From Acidimicrobiia bacterium (GTDB lineage: Bacteria > Actinomycetota > Acidimicrobiia > Acidimicrobiales > AC-14), in contig JAFAUA010000293.1 in the NCBI GenBank assembly GCA_019243595.1, positions 1-12,515 of the forward strand: 12,515 bases of DNA, in the 5' to 3' direction. Of the stretch, positions 1 through 6,205 are shown piece by piece. Below the pieces are notes generated by a model. That model did not search any database. It was not told where the DNA came from and saw nothing but the letters and a program-made list of their open reading frames with translations. The translations under genes and the position numbers were made by a program. Numbering within the stretch: position 1 is the first letter of the stretch; each line of letters begins with the position of its first letter.

Positions 1-653
1 ACGAAGCCCGCCAGCCCCTGAACCTGAAGAAGTTCATCCGCGAGTTCGACCTCCCGGTGATCGTCGGCGGCTGCTCCTCCTACTCCACCGCGCTGCACCT
101 CATGCGCACGGGTGCGGTCGGCATCCTCGTGGGCGTCGGCCCGGGCCATGCGTGCACCAGCCGCGGCGTGCTCGGCATCGGTGTGCCGCAGGCCACCGCC
201 ATCGCCGACGCCGCCGGAGCGCGCATGCGTCACCTCGACGAGACCGGCGTGTACGTGCACGTGATCGCCGACGGCGGCATGTCCACCGGTGGCGACGTGG
301 CCAAGGCCATCGCCTGCGGTGCCGACGCCGTGATGATCGGCTCGCCGCTCGCCGCGGCCCACGAGGCGCCGGGCCGCGGCCACCACTGGGGTATGGCGAC
401 CTTCCATCCCACGCTGCCGCGTGGTGCACGCGTGCGCGTCGAGCAGCGGGGCACGCTCAAGGAGATCCTCGTCGGTCCCGCCCACGAGAACGACGGCCGT
501 CTCAACCTCTTCGGCGCCCTGCGTACGTCGATGGCCACCTGCGGCTACGAGTCGGTCAAGGAGTTCCAGAAGGCCGAGGTCATGGTCGCCCCCGCCCTCA
601 AGACCGAGGGCAAGAGCCTGCAGCGGTCCCAGGGCGTGGGGATGGGGCACTGA
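1..653 (+). CDS. guaB3: GuaB3-family IMP dehydrogenase-related protein (3' part, 5' end outside window)
   Basis: This is the C-terminal part of an IMP dehydrogenase/GMP reductase family TIM barrel. The frame is open from base 3 and runs off the left edge, so the true start is upstream; the GTG at 57 is internal. The catalytic loop is visible as [10 protein letters not shown], with the nucleophile-type Cys at bases 153-155. It is followed by [10 protein letters not shown], a phosphate-binding segment ([31 protein letters not shown]), and a C-terminal stretch with [15 protein letters not shown] and VMVAPAL. This ending and the lack of a classical IMPDH flap match the actinobacterial GuaB3 group rather than canonical GuaB2. 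The family role is in or around IMP to XMP/GMP interconversion, but the reaction of GuaB3 itself is less firmly established than that of GuaB2. Its TGA stop overlaps the proposed guaA start by four bases, which implies cotranscription and translational coupling. Confidence 0.9.
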   Translation, partial: EARQPLNLKKFIREFDLPVIVGGCSSYSTALHLMRTGAVGILVGVGPGHACTSRGVLGIGVPQATAIADAAGARMRHLDETGVYVHVIADGGMSTGGDVAKAIACGADAVMIGSPLAAAHEAPGRGHHWGMATFHPTLPRGARVRVEQRGTLKEILVGPAHENDGRLNLFGALRTSMATCGYESVKEFQKAEVMVAPALKTEGKSLQRSQGVGMGH

Positions 654-2203
654 GCCCAACCGCTGCGCCCGAGACCTTCGACACCGTCCTCGTCGTCGAC
701 TTCGGGGCCCAGTACGCGCAGCTGATCGCGCGACGCGTCCGCGAGGCGCACGTCTATTCGGAGATTGTTCCGCGCGACATGCCGATCGCCGAGATGCTGG
801 CGCGCAAGCCCAAGGGGATCATCTTCAGCGGCGGTCCCAAGTCGGTGCACGTGGAGGGCGCGCCGTCGATCGACGAGGCCGTGTACGCGGGAGGCGTCCC
901 AATCCTCGGCATCTGCTACGGCGCCCAGCTCGTCGCCCAGCAGCTCGGCGGCGAGGTGGCCCGTTCAGGGGTCGGCGAGTACGGGCGCACCGCGCTCGAG
1001 GTGACGACGTCGTCGGCGTTGTTCGGCGAGCTGCCGTTGCAGCAGGAAGTGTGGATGTCCCACGCCGACTCCATCGCCGCCCCGCCGCCCGGGTTCAAGG
1101 TCACGGCCCGCACCGAAGCCGTGCCCGTCGCCGCCCTCGAGGACCGGGACCGGGCGGTGTACGGCGTGCAGTTCCATCCCGAAGTGGCCCACACGCCGAG
1201 GGGCCAGGAGATCCTCAAGCACTTCCTCTACGACGTCTGCGGGTGCCGGCCGTCCTGGACGATGGTCTCGATCATCGAGCAGGCCGTCGAGCAGATCCGC
1301 GAACAGGTCGGCGACGAGAAGGTGATCTGCGGCCTATCCGGGGGCGTCGACTCCGCCGTGGCCGCCGCCCTCGTGCACAAGGCCATCGGCGACCAGCTCA
1401 CGTGCGTGTTCGTCGACACCGGGCTGCTGCGCATGAACGAGGCCGAGCAGGTCGAGGAGACCTTCCGCCGCCAGTTCCAGATCGATCTCGTTCACGTGAA
1501 GGCCGCCGACCGCTTCGTCGAGGCGTTGAACGACATCAACGATCCCGAGCGCAAGCGCAAGATCATCGGCGAGACCTTCATTCGCGTGTTCGAGGAAGTC
1601 GCCGCCGAGCACCAGGACGCCCGCTTCCTCGTACAGGGCACGCTCTATCCCGACATCATCGAGTCCGGCACCAAGGACGCGGCCAGGATCAAGTCCCACC
1701 ACAACGTGGGCGGCCTTCCCGACGACCTCCAGTTCGAGCTGGTCGAGCCCCTGCGCAATCTGTTCAAGGACGAGGTGCGGGTGATGGGCGAGGAGCTCGG
1801 CCTGCCCGAGGAGATCGTGTGGCGCCAGCCGTTCCCCGGCCCCGGTCTGGCCGTGCGCATCGTCGGCACGATCACCCAGGAGCGCCTGGAGATCCTGCGG
1901 CGGGCCGATGCCATCGTCGTCGAGGAGATCAAGCGGGCGGGGCTCTATCGCGAGCTCTGGCAGAGCTTCGCCGTCCTGCCCGTCGTGCGCAGCGTCGGCG
2001 TGATGGGCGACGAGCGGACCTACGCCTATCCGATCGTGATCCGTGCGGTCACGAGTGACGACGCCATGACGGCCGACTGGGCCCGTCTGCCCTACGACGT
2101 CCTCGAGCGCATGTCGAGCCGGCTCATCAACGAGGTGCCCGGCGTCAACCGGGTGGCGTTCGACGTCACGTCGAAGCCACCCGGCACGATCGAGTGGGAG
2201 TGA
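650..2203 (+). CDS. guaA: GMP synthase (glutamine-hydrolysing)
   Basis: Converts XMP, ATP and glutamine to GMP, the last step of guanine nucleotide synthesis. The N-terminal class I glutamine amidotransferase begins [20 protein letters not shown]. Its catalytic Cys is at about residue 89 (GICYGAQ), and His176 and Glu178 lie in QFHPE. The ATP pyrophosphatase domain has the PP-loop SGGVDS at 230-235, followed by [25 protein letters not shown] and [13 protein letters not shown]. The dimerisation domain ends in the family-typical [10 protein letters not shown]. Counted from the CTG at 650 the protein is 517 residues, the normal GuaA length. No ATG, GTG or TTG lies in frame between deep inside guaB3 and the first conserved strand, so CTG at 650, forming a CTGA overlap with the guaB3 stop, is the best start. 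Upstream GGGGATGGGG could serve as a weak ribosome site. Identity is certain; the start is inferred. Confidence 0.96.
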   Translation: MSPTAAPETFDTVLVVDFGAQYAQLIARRVREAHVYSEIVPRDMPIAEMLARKPKGIIFSGGPKSVHVEGAPSIDEAVYAGGVPILGICYGAQLVAQQLGGEVARSGVGEYGRTALEVTTSSALFGELPLQQEVWMSHADSIAAPPPGFKVTARTEAVPVAALEDRDRAVYGVQFHPEVAHTPRGQEILKHFLYDVCGCRPSWTMVSIIEQAVEQIREQVGDEKVICGLSGGVDSAVAAALVHKAIGDQLTCVFVDTGLLRMNEAEQVEETFRRQFQIDLVHVKAADRFVEALNDINDPERKRKIIGETFIRVFEEVAAEHQDARFLVQGTLYPDIIESGTKDAARIKSHHNVGGLPDDLQFELVEPLRNLFKDEVRVMGEELGLPEEIVWRQPFPGPGLAVRIVGTITQERLEILRRADAIVVEEIKRAGLYRELWQSFAVLPVVRSVGVMGDERTYAYPIVIRAVTSDDAMTADWARLPYDVLERMSSRLINEVPGVNRVAFDVTSKPPGTIEWE

Positions 2204-2210
2204 GCTCCGG

Positions 2211-3218
2211 CTAGGAGATGTCGTCGGGCGCGTTGCCCGACACCGCCGAGTTGCTCTGCTGGCTCACGGTTCCGAAGACACCACCGCCGTCGACGCCCGC
2301 GGTGTTGCCAGCGATGCTCGAGGTGGTCAGGTTCACCGTGCCGCCGGCATTGAACACGCCTCCGCCGTCGTTGCTGGCCGTGTTCCCGCTCATGCTGGCG
2401 CTGGTCATGTTCAGGGTCCCGTGGTCGTCGTAGACGGCGCCGCCGTTGGCGGTGCTGCCAGTGTTGTTGCACATCTTCGATGCCTTGAAGTTCACGGTGC
2501 CGGTGTCGATGTACATCGCGCCGCCCGCCCCGCCACTGCCCGTTGAGTTGTTGCAGATCGAGCTGTTCGAGATGGTGATCGTCACGCCGACTGTGTAGAT
2601 CCCCCCTCCGGCGCTACCGGTTCCGCCAGTGTTGCCGGTGACATTCGAGCTGCTCATGGTGAAGAAGCCGCCGTAGTTGAAGATCCCGGCGCCGGCGCCA
2701 CCGTTGACCACCTGGTTGTTCGTGATGTTCGAGCCTGTGACGGTCATGCGGCCGTTGTTGTTGTAGATCCCGCCGCCATGACCAGCGGAGTTCATCGTGA
2801 CCGTCGACCCGCTCAGCAGCACGGTGCCGCCGTCGTTGAAGATTCCGCCGCCGCCCCCTGCTGCCAGGTGTTCGAACGTGAGGTTGGTGAGCGTGACGTT
2901 TGCACCGCTGTCGACGGTGAGAACGGGGGCCGTGCTGGTGGCGTAGAGCTCTGCGGGGGCCCCGGCGAGCGTCAGGCGCTTATTGGCCGGTATCGAGAAG
3001 TCGGGGTTGGAGCAGGTCCCGCTGATGTGGATGGTCGACCCGTTCGGCGCAACGTTGATGTCGTTCTGGAGGTCGTTCCCAGTCTGCGGAGGACAGTTGA
3101 TAGTCGTCGTGAACACGGTCCCTGACGCCGCGGTCGAGATCACCGTCACCCCCGTCGCGCTGAGCGCGGCGGCGGCCAGCGCCACGCCGGCACGTCGAAT
3201 CCACGAAACCTTGCTCAT
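2211..3218 (-). CDS. secreted right-handed parallel beta-helix repeat protein
   Basis: Exported protein of 335 residues, function unknown. The start is set by ATG at 3218, five bases downstream of a strong AGGGAGGA ribosome site; the frame stays open upstream to 3395, but without a signal. The N-terminus has basic residues (SKVSWIRR) and a hydrophobic Ala/Val stretch, with likely signal peptidase cleavage near TAAS at about 29-32. Residues from about 120 to the end consist of seven to eight coils of 25-28 residues with the pattern GGGI(Y/F)NxxGxxxxxxSxxxxN. Examples are GGGIYNNNGRMTVTGS and GGGVFNAGGTVNLTTS. This is the pectate-lyase-like/polymorphic-membrane-protein type of beta-helix. The last coil ends abruptly in SGNAPDDIS, with no LPXTG motif, membrane anchor or catalytic domain. 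It converges on guaA with a 7-base gap. A surface adhesin or a carbohydrate-binding role is possible but cannot be read from the sequence. Confidence 0.85.
   Translation of the reverse strand: MSKVSWIRRAGVALAAAALSATGVTVISTAASGTVFTTTINCPPQTGNDLQNDINVAPNGSTIHISGTCSNPDFSIPANKRLTLAGAPAELYATSTAPVLTVDSGANVTLTNLTFEHLAAGGGGGIFNDGGTVLLSGSTVTMNSAGHGGGIYNNNGRMTVTGSNITNNQVVNGGAGAGIFNYGGFFTMSSSNVTGNTGGTGSAGGGIYTVGVTITISNSSICNNSTGSGGAGGAMYIDTGTVNFKASKMCNNTGSTANGGAVYDDHGTLNMTSASMSGNTASNDGGGVFNAGGTVNLTTSSIAGNTAGVDGGGVFGTVSQQSNSAVSGNAPDDIS
2214..2862 (-). repeat. tandem beta-helix coil repeats within the exported protein
   Basis: About seven full coils and one partial coil of 25-28 residues (roughly 75-84 bases each) follow one another. 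Each opens with GGGI/GGAV/GGGV followed by Y or F and contains one Ser-rich strand and an Asn-rich turn (NNS, GNT, NNT). The repeats are degenerate at DNA level, showing on the plus strand as recurring ccgccgccg and gttgttg blocks. They are structural protein repeats rather than a satellite. Confidence 0.7.
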
Positions 3219-3223
3219 TGGGG

Positions 3224-3231
3224 TCCTCCCT
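3224..3231 (-). promoter_or_regulatory. Shine-Dalgarno site of the beta-helix gene
   Basis: On the minus strand AGGGAGGA is followed by five bases (CCCCA) and the ATG at 3218. It is one of the strongest ribosome sites in the window and decides the start, excluding the upstream in-frame extension to 3395. Confidence 0.8.
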
Positions 3232-3253
3232 CTAGAGCTCGTCGCGAGCGACA

Positions 3254-3283
3254 ACCCTACGGGCAAGGGGTTCGTCCTGCCAG
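3254..3283 (-). promoter_or_regulatory. candidate promoter of the beta-helix gene
   Basis: On the minus strand, CTGGCA (3283-3278, four of six matches to TTGACA) is followed after 18 bases by TAGGGT (3259-3254), a perfect TAnnnT -10 element. Transcription would start near 3247 and give a leader of about 28 bases carrying the AGGGAGGA site. It overlaps the upstream region of the divergent gene at 3306. This is visual pattern evidence only. Confidence 0.4.
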
Positions 3284-3293
3284 CACTCCCGGG

Positions 3294-3299
3294 TACAAC
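3294..3299 (+). promoter_or_regulatory. candidate -10 element for a leaderless start (GGGTACAAC, six bases before ATG)
   Basis: TACAAC, preceded by GGG, ends exactly six bases before the ATG at 3306. The same layout precedes the genes at 3781 and 12238. No convincing Shine-Dalgarno site is present, so transcription may begin at or next to the ATG. No clear -35 element was found. Confidence 0.35.
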
Positions 3300-3305
3300 G
3301 TGAGG

Positions 3306-3731
3306 ATGCGACGACTCCTTCGATTCTGGGTGTTGGCTGTCGTGCTCGGCCTGGCATTGATCGGCCTGCGGCAGACACCTGCGTTCGCTGGGCACCGCCG
3401 ACCGAAGCCACGCGGCCCGTCGATTCAGCTAGGTGACCAAGCGACGCTCTCAGCAGACCAACGGACTGCCGACGTCGGTCTCACGGTCACTTGCCCTCAC
3501 GGGACGACCCCTACGGCGATCAGGGTCACTGTCCAGCAGGGCAGCGTCCAAGGGTCCGCCAGCTCGGGAGCTGGCTACAAGTGCAATGGGAGCGCGCAGC
3601 GCCTCTCGGTTCCCGTCACGGCGCCCAGCCCCTTCAACAAGGGGAATGCCACCGCGTCGGCGTCAGTGCGATTCCACAGCGGCAGCAACATCTCGCATCC
3701 CAGTACCTCACGTGGCATCCAGCTGGTGTGA
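3306..3731 (+). CDS. small secreted protein, paralogue of the gene at 3781
   Basis: Protein of 141 residues from ATG 3306; a GTG two codons earlier at 3300 is the alternative start. ATG is preferred because it sits six bases after a GGGTACAAC element shared with two other genes in the window. The N-terminus is a signal peptide: RRLLR, a hydrophobic core FWVLAVVLGLALIGL, and a cleavage site after AFA at about residue 28. The mature part of about 113 residues looks all-beta and carries two cysteines, C63 (LTVTC) and C93 (YKCNG), which could form a disulphide. It aligns over most of its mature length with its downstream neighbour (VTC, YxCNG, Q..xVPV, FNxGxATA, TR..QL). No known domain is recognised; an immunoglobulin-like or beta-sandwich fold is a guess. 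It is divergent from the beta-helix gene, and 49 bases separate it from the paralogue. Confidence 0.75.
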   Translation: MRRLLRFWVLAVVLGLALIGLRQTPAFAGHRRPKPRGPSIQLGDQATLSADQRTADVGLTVTCPHGTTPTAIRVTVQQGSVQGSASSGAGYKCNGSAQRLSVPVTAPSPFNKGNATASASVRFHSGSNISHPSTSRGIQLV

Positions 3732-3768
3732 GGCCGGCCGCGAGTGGCGCGGGCGTTCGGCGATGGGG

Positions 3769-3774
3769 TAGGAC
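3769..3774 (+). promoter_or_regulatory. candidate -10 element (GGGTAGGAC, six bases before ATG) or AGGA ribosome site
   Basis: TAGGAC preceded by GGG ends six bases before the ATG at 3781, the same geometry as at 3294 and 12226. AGGA within it, seven bases from the ATG, could instead act as a ribosome site if the gene is cotranscribed with the upstream paralogue. The two readings cannot be separated from sequence. Confidence 0.35.
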
Positions 3775-3780
3775 CCGATT

Positions 3781-4209
3781 ATGACTCGAGCCCTTTGGAT
3801 GATTGCCGCCGCCGCTGCGGCCGCCGCACTTGCTGTGCCCGTTGCCAGCACCACCTCAGCGAGCGGCGTGGGTACTCCAGCCATCGTTGTGACGCTCCCG
3901 GCGCGGGCGGAGCTGTCGACCACCGGCAAGGGGGTGCGCTTCCGATTGGCGGTGACATGCTCGAACATGTCGGCCGCCCCCGTCACCGTGCACCTGAGTC
4001 AGACGAGGAGTCAGACGCAGGTCTCGGGCAGCGGAACGAGCGGCACCAGCTACACCTGCAACGGTCGAACCCAGAAGGTCCCGGTGATCGTGGTCGCCAG
4101 CTCGGGTCGCTTCAACGCCGGTGGCGCCACTGCCACGGCGACGGCCACGTGCGGCTCGATGACGTGCGCGACCGACACGCGCAACGTGCAGCTGTTCAGT
4201 AAGGCCTAG
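3781..4209 (+). CDS. small secreted protein, paralogue of the gene at 3306
   Basis: Protein of 142 residues, function unknown. A short N-region (MTRALW) is followed by an Ala-rich hydrophobic core, with signal cleavage likely near ASTTSA at 22-27. The mature part has the same core as its upstream neighbour: LAVTC (C60), YTCNG (C93), QKVPVIV, FNAGGATATATA, and a terminal TRNVQLF. It adds two cysteines, C124 and C129 (TCGSMTC), which the other copy lacks, so it may carry a second disulphide. The pair differ strongly in sequence, indicating an old tandem duplication. The mature region is rich in Ser, Thr and Gly, as in exported beta proteins. It converges on the MpaB-family gene with only three bases between stop codons. 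No catalytic motif is visible. Confidence 0.75.
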   Translation: MTRALWMIAAAAAAAALAVPVASTTSASGVGTPAIVVTLPARAELSTTGKGVRFRLAVTCSNMSAAPVTVHLSQTRSQTQVSGSGTSGTSYTCNGRTQKVPVIVVASSGRFNAGGATATATATCGSMTCATDTRNVQLFSKA

Positions 4210-4212
4210 CCC

Positions 4213-5016
4213 TCAGGCGGCCTCGGCCCGCGCCCAGCGCGCCTTCGCCGCCCGCACGTGGGGCGGATCGGGAAGCACGCCCATGGCCTTGGTGAGCGCG
4301 GTCGCAGCCACGCGGACGGCGGCGTCGGCCGGCGGCACCCACGGGATGCCGTGCATGGCGCGCAGCCGGCGGGGCATCAACCCTGCAGCCGCCGCGCCCG
4401 GGATCCAGGCGATCGGCTTGGCAAACGCCAAAGGAAGCGGGAGCGGCGGGTTCAAGACGACTTTGGCGGCGTCCCGGCTGTAGGGGCTGGGACGGAGCTC
4501 GTCGTCGACGCTCTGGAAGTAGTCGTGAAGCTCGGCGACCGACGACGGGACGATCGCTGGGTCGAGGCCGACGAGGGTGGCGACCCTGACCTGCTCGGCG
4601 ACGTAGCGGTCGGCGTCCTCCTTGGTGAACCGTCCTGCGCCGTAGCGGCGGTAGGCGACGAGGAACGAGTGCGCCTCGACCGCATGGACCCAGACGAGGA
4701 GCTCGGGGTCCTCGGCCGAATATGTCTTGCCGGTGACCGGGTCGGTGCCGCGCACGCGCTTGTGGATCGCCTGCACGACTCGGCCCGCCTTCTCGGCCTC
4801 TTCGGTCGTGCCGTAGGTGACCGTCATCACGTACTCGACCGTGTTGCGGAGCCGACCCCACGGATCGGCCCGGTAGTCGCTGTGCTGCTCGACGCCCGCC
4901 ATCGCCAGCGGGTGCAGGGCCTGCACAAGCAGTGCACGCATCCCGCCGATCAGCATCGACGGATCGGCATGCATGCGCCACGTGACACTGTCGGGCTCGA
5001 ACATGCCAGCGCTCAT
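4213..5016 (-). CDS. MpaB/DUF2236-family oxygenase-like protein
   Basis: Protein of 267 residues with the signature of the DUF2236/MpaB family, whose known relatives (rubber oxygenase Lcp, MpaB of mycophenolic acid synthesis) are haem-dependent or membrane-associated oxygenases cleaving alkene double bonds. Visible family blocks are GGMRALLVQALHPLAMAG (His35), EQHSDYRADPWGRLRNT (His45, Arg55, Arg57), EYVMTVTYGT, AIHKRVRG, and DPELLVWVHAVEAHSFL (His111, His116). The haem ligand cannot be assigned with certainty. No signal peptide is seen, but the C-terminal third has a Pro/Leu/Ala-rich stretch (PPLPLPLAFAKPIAWIPGAAAAG) that may touch the membrane. The ATG at 5016 is used; Met5 is the alternative. 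The start lies in an ATGA overlap with a possible 24-residue leader ORF. Downstream it converges on the secreted paralogue. The substrate is unknown. Confidence 0.85.
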   Translation of the reverse strand: MSAGMFEPDSVTWRMHADPSMLIGGMRALLVQALHPLAMAGVEQHSDYRADPWGRLRNTVEYVMTVTYGTTEEAEKAGRVVQAIHKRVRGTDPVTGKTYSAEDPELLVWVHAVEAHSFLVAYRRYGAGRFTKEDADRYVAEQVRVATLVGLDPAIVPSSVAELHDYFQSVDDELRPSPYSRDAAKVVLNPPLPLPLAFAKPIAWIPGAAAAGLMPRRLRAMHGIPWVPPADAAVRVAATALTKAMGVLPDPPHVRAAKARWARAEAA

Positions 5017-5087
5017 CGGGGCGCCTTCGGCGGCGCCTCTGAGCGAGGCGTGCTCTGCTGAATGATTCGCTCGCTGCGCTCGCTCAT
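5013..5087 (-). CDS. possible 24-residue leader ORF (MSERSER...) coupled to the MpaB gene
   Basis: A short frame opens with ATG at 5087 and ends with TGA at 5015-5013, whose first two bases overlap the MpaB ATG, giving a classic ATGA junction. The peptide begins MSERSERIIQ and ends EAPPKAPR; it is hydrophilic and basic with no hydrophobic segment. Upstream lies GGTAACGC, seven bases before the ATG, a candidate -10 element. GGAG is also present but only two bases from the ATG, too close for a good ribosome site. The first seven codons come from a tandem CGCTCGCT repeat (5068-5084). It could be a coupled regulatory leader, or a chance frame in GC-rich DNA. Confidence 0.35.
   Translation of the reverse strand: MSERSERIIQQSTPRSEAPPKAPR
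5020..5037 (-). promoter_or_regulatory. GGCGCC hairpin just upstream of the MpaB start
   Basis: GGCGCC, six bases, GGCGCC can fold as a six-base-pair GC stem ending four bases before the MpaB ATG. In an mRNA starting upstream it would cover the position where a ribosome site should be, and no Shine-Dalgarno sequence is present there. That would favour entry by coupling from the upstream short ORF. Confidence 0.35.
5040..5086. repeat. 8-bp inverted repeat enclosing tandem CGCTCGCT direct repeats
   Basis: TGAGCGAG at 5040-5047 is the exact reverse complement of CTCGCTCA at 5079-5086. Inside the right arm, CGCTCGCT occurs at 5068-5075 and again at 5077-5084, a nine-base period. The element sits between the two minus-strand genes and supplies the start of the MSERSER frame. 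It looks like an extragenic repeat, but only one copy lies in this window. Confidence 0.5.
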
Positions 5088-5094
5088 AGCTCCA

Positions 5095-5100
5095 GCGTTA
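5095..5100 (-). promoter_or_regulatory. candidate -10 element before the MSERSER leader
   Basis: TAACGC, preceded by TGG on the minus strand, ends seven bases before the ATG at 5087. It resembles the GGTAnnnC layout seen before three plus-strand genes. No -35 element is evident. Confidence 0.25.
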
Positions 5101-5138
5101 CCACACGCCGACTTCTCAAACGTGGTGGGTGTCGTCGC

Positions 5139-6140
5139 CTAGGGTCCGGCGAGGACGTCGGCCGCGGAGCGGAGCTCCGGCCGCGAGCGATCCACCAGGA
5201 TCGGCGCCCTCGGTTCGGCGCTCAGGGCGCCGGGAGCCACGGGAGATCTCCCGTCGAGAACGCGCGTCACAACTTCGACGAAGCCCTCGGGATCGTCGTG
5301 CTGGAGATAGTGGTTGGCGTAGGGCAGGAACCAAAGCTCGTTGGTGCTTGGCTTCGTCGACACGTACGTGTCCCAGATGTAGGTGGCCACGCGTGGCGGT
5401 GACACGGTGTCGCACAACCCCCAGAGCAACGTCGTGGGTATGGCGGAACCGGAGAGAGAGCTGAGCCACTGCTCTTCGTTCTCCGAGCGCTCGACGAGGT
5501 ACTGGATCGTGTCGTGCACGACGGCGACTCCGTCGTTGTAGGCGAAGGTCTGCGCCAGCGCGGCGATGGCTGGGTCCTCGGACGAACGTGGCGGCGTGAA
5601 GGTCGTCGTCCCCATCCCCGCGGCGAGCCCCTCGGGCGTCACCACGTCGAGCACGGATCGTGCGGTGTCGTCGTGTAGGACGAGTCGCTGGAAGTCGGTG
5701 AGGTTCGAGAGCGGCAGGAACATGTTGCCGTTGCTGAGAACGAGGTGGACGATGTCGAACGCGGCTTCGCCGGCGTCACACCGGGCCGCGAACTGGAGCG
5801 CCACGCTGTCGCCCCGATCGTGGGCGACGACCGCACCCTGATCGGCTCCGATGACTTCCCCGAGGTAATAGGCGAGGAGGTCGACGTCCTGGACCAGCGT
5901 GTACGGCCGGTCGCGTGGCTTGTCCGAGAACCCGAAACCCGGGAAGTCGAGCACGCAGACCCGCCGCTGGACGGCGAGACGCGGCGCGACGTCGTACCAG
6001 TCGATGCTGCTCGTGGGGAAGCCGTGGACGAGCGCCACGAGTGGGGCGTCGGGGTCGCCGAACTCGGCGTGGAAGATCTCCAGGTCTTGCCACCGGAAGT
6101 ACCGCCCTGCGTCGAACCACTCCTGCGCTCGCCCATCCAC
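5139..6140 (-). CDS. alpha/beta hydrolase (haloalkane dehalogenase/epoxide hydrolase type)
   Basis: Protein of 333 residues from GTG at 6140. It has the alpha/beta hydrolase fold with an oxyanion-hole motif HGFPTSS (39-45), LDFPGFGFSDKP (64-75), and a nucleophile elbow VAHDRGDS with Asp108. It also has a candidate acid at Asp244 (WGLCDTVSPP) and a general-base His277 (YANHYLQHDDPEGF). An Asp rather than Ser nucleophile places it with haloalkane dehalogenases and epoxide hydrolases, which act through an alkyl-enzyme ester. The residue after Asp is Arg instead of the common Trp, so the halide- or epoxide-binding site may differ and the substrate is not predictable. About 40 residues beyond the last motif form a Pro/Arg-rich tail (RAPILVDRSRPELRS). 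No signal peptide is present, so it is likely cytoplasmic. It lies 51 bases upstream of the possible MpaB leader and is divergent from pcrA. Its GTG has no good ribosome site. Confidence 0.88.
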   Translation of the reverse strand: MDGRAQEWFDAGRYFRWQDLEIFHAEFGDPDAPLVALVHGFPTSSIDWYDVAPRLAVQRRVCVLDFPGFGFSDKPRDRPYTLVQDVDLLAYYLGEVIGADQGAVVAHDRGDSVALQFAARCDAGEAAFDIVHLVLSNGNMFLPLSNLTDFQRLVLHDDTARSVLDVVTPEGLAAGMGTTTFTPPRSSEDPAIAALAQTFAYNDGVAVVHDTIQYLVERSENEEQWLSSLSGSAIPTTLLWGLCDTVSPPRVATYIWDTYVSTKPSTNELWFLPYANHYLQHDDPEGFVEVVTRVLDGRSPVAPGALSAEPRAPILVDRSRPELRSAADVLAGP

Positions 6141-6189
6141 GGCCGCAGCCTGTCAGATGGGGGCACGCGTTTGTGTCACAGGGGGCCGG

Positions 6190-6195
6190 TAGCGT
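6190..6195 (+). promoter_or_regulatory. candidate -10 element of the helicase gene
   Basis: TAGCGT, preceded by CCGG, fits TAnnnT and lies ten bases before the ATG at 6206. If used, the mRNA would start close to the ATG, and the alternative GTG start at 6194 would fall inside the promoter. Against this, AGGGGG at 6180-6185 is eight bases from that GTG and could be its ribosome site. Confidence 0.3.
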
Positions 6196-6205
6196 GACCG
6201 CCGGA

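Noticed and set aside
152..649. In-frame upstream extension of guaA through the guaB3 gene
   Set aside because: The added 166 residues are Arg/His-rich out-of-frame shadow of guaB3 and have no family similarity; GuaA proteins begin right before VLVVDFG.
3219..3395. N-terminal extension of the beta-helix protein to an upstream start at 3395
   Set aside because: The strong AGGGAGGA site and the signal peptide both point to ATG 3218, and the extension overlaps the divergent gene.
3732..3740. GGCCGGCC palindrome between the two secreted paralogues as an operator
   Set aside because: GC-only eight-base palindromes are expected by chance in this composition and no second copy or spacing logic supports a function.
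5100..5126. ACCAC...GTGGT inverted repeat downstream of the hydrolase as an intrinsic terminator
   Set aside because: The stem is only five base pairs with a 17-base loop and no following U-tract on the relevant strand.
6171..6180. TTGTGTCACA near-palindrome upstream of pcrA as a CRP or LexA operator
   Set aside because: It is half the length of a CRP site and does not match the actinobacterial SOS box GAAC-N4-GTTC; a chance short palindrome is sufficient.
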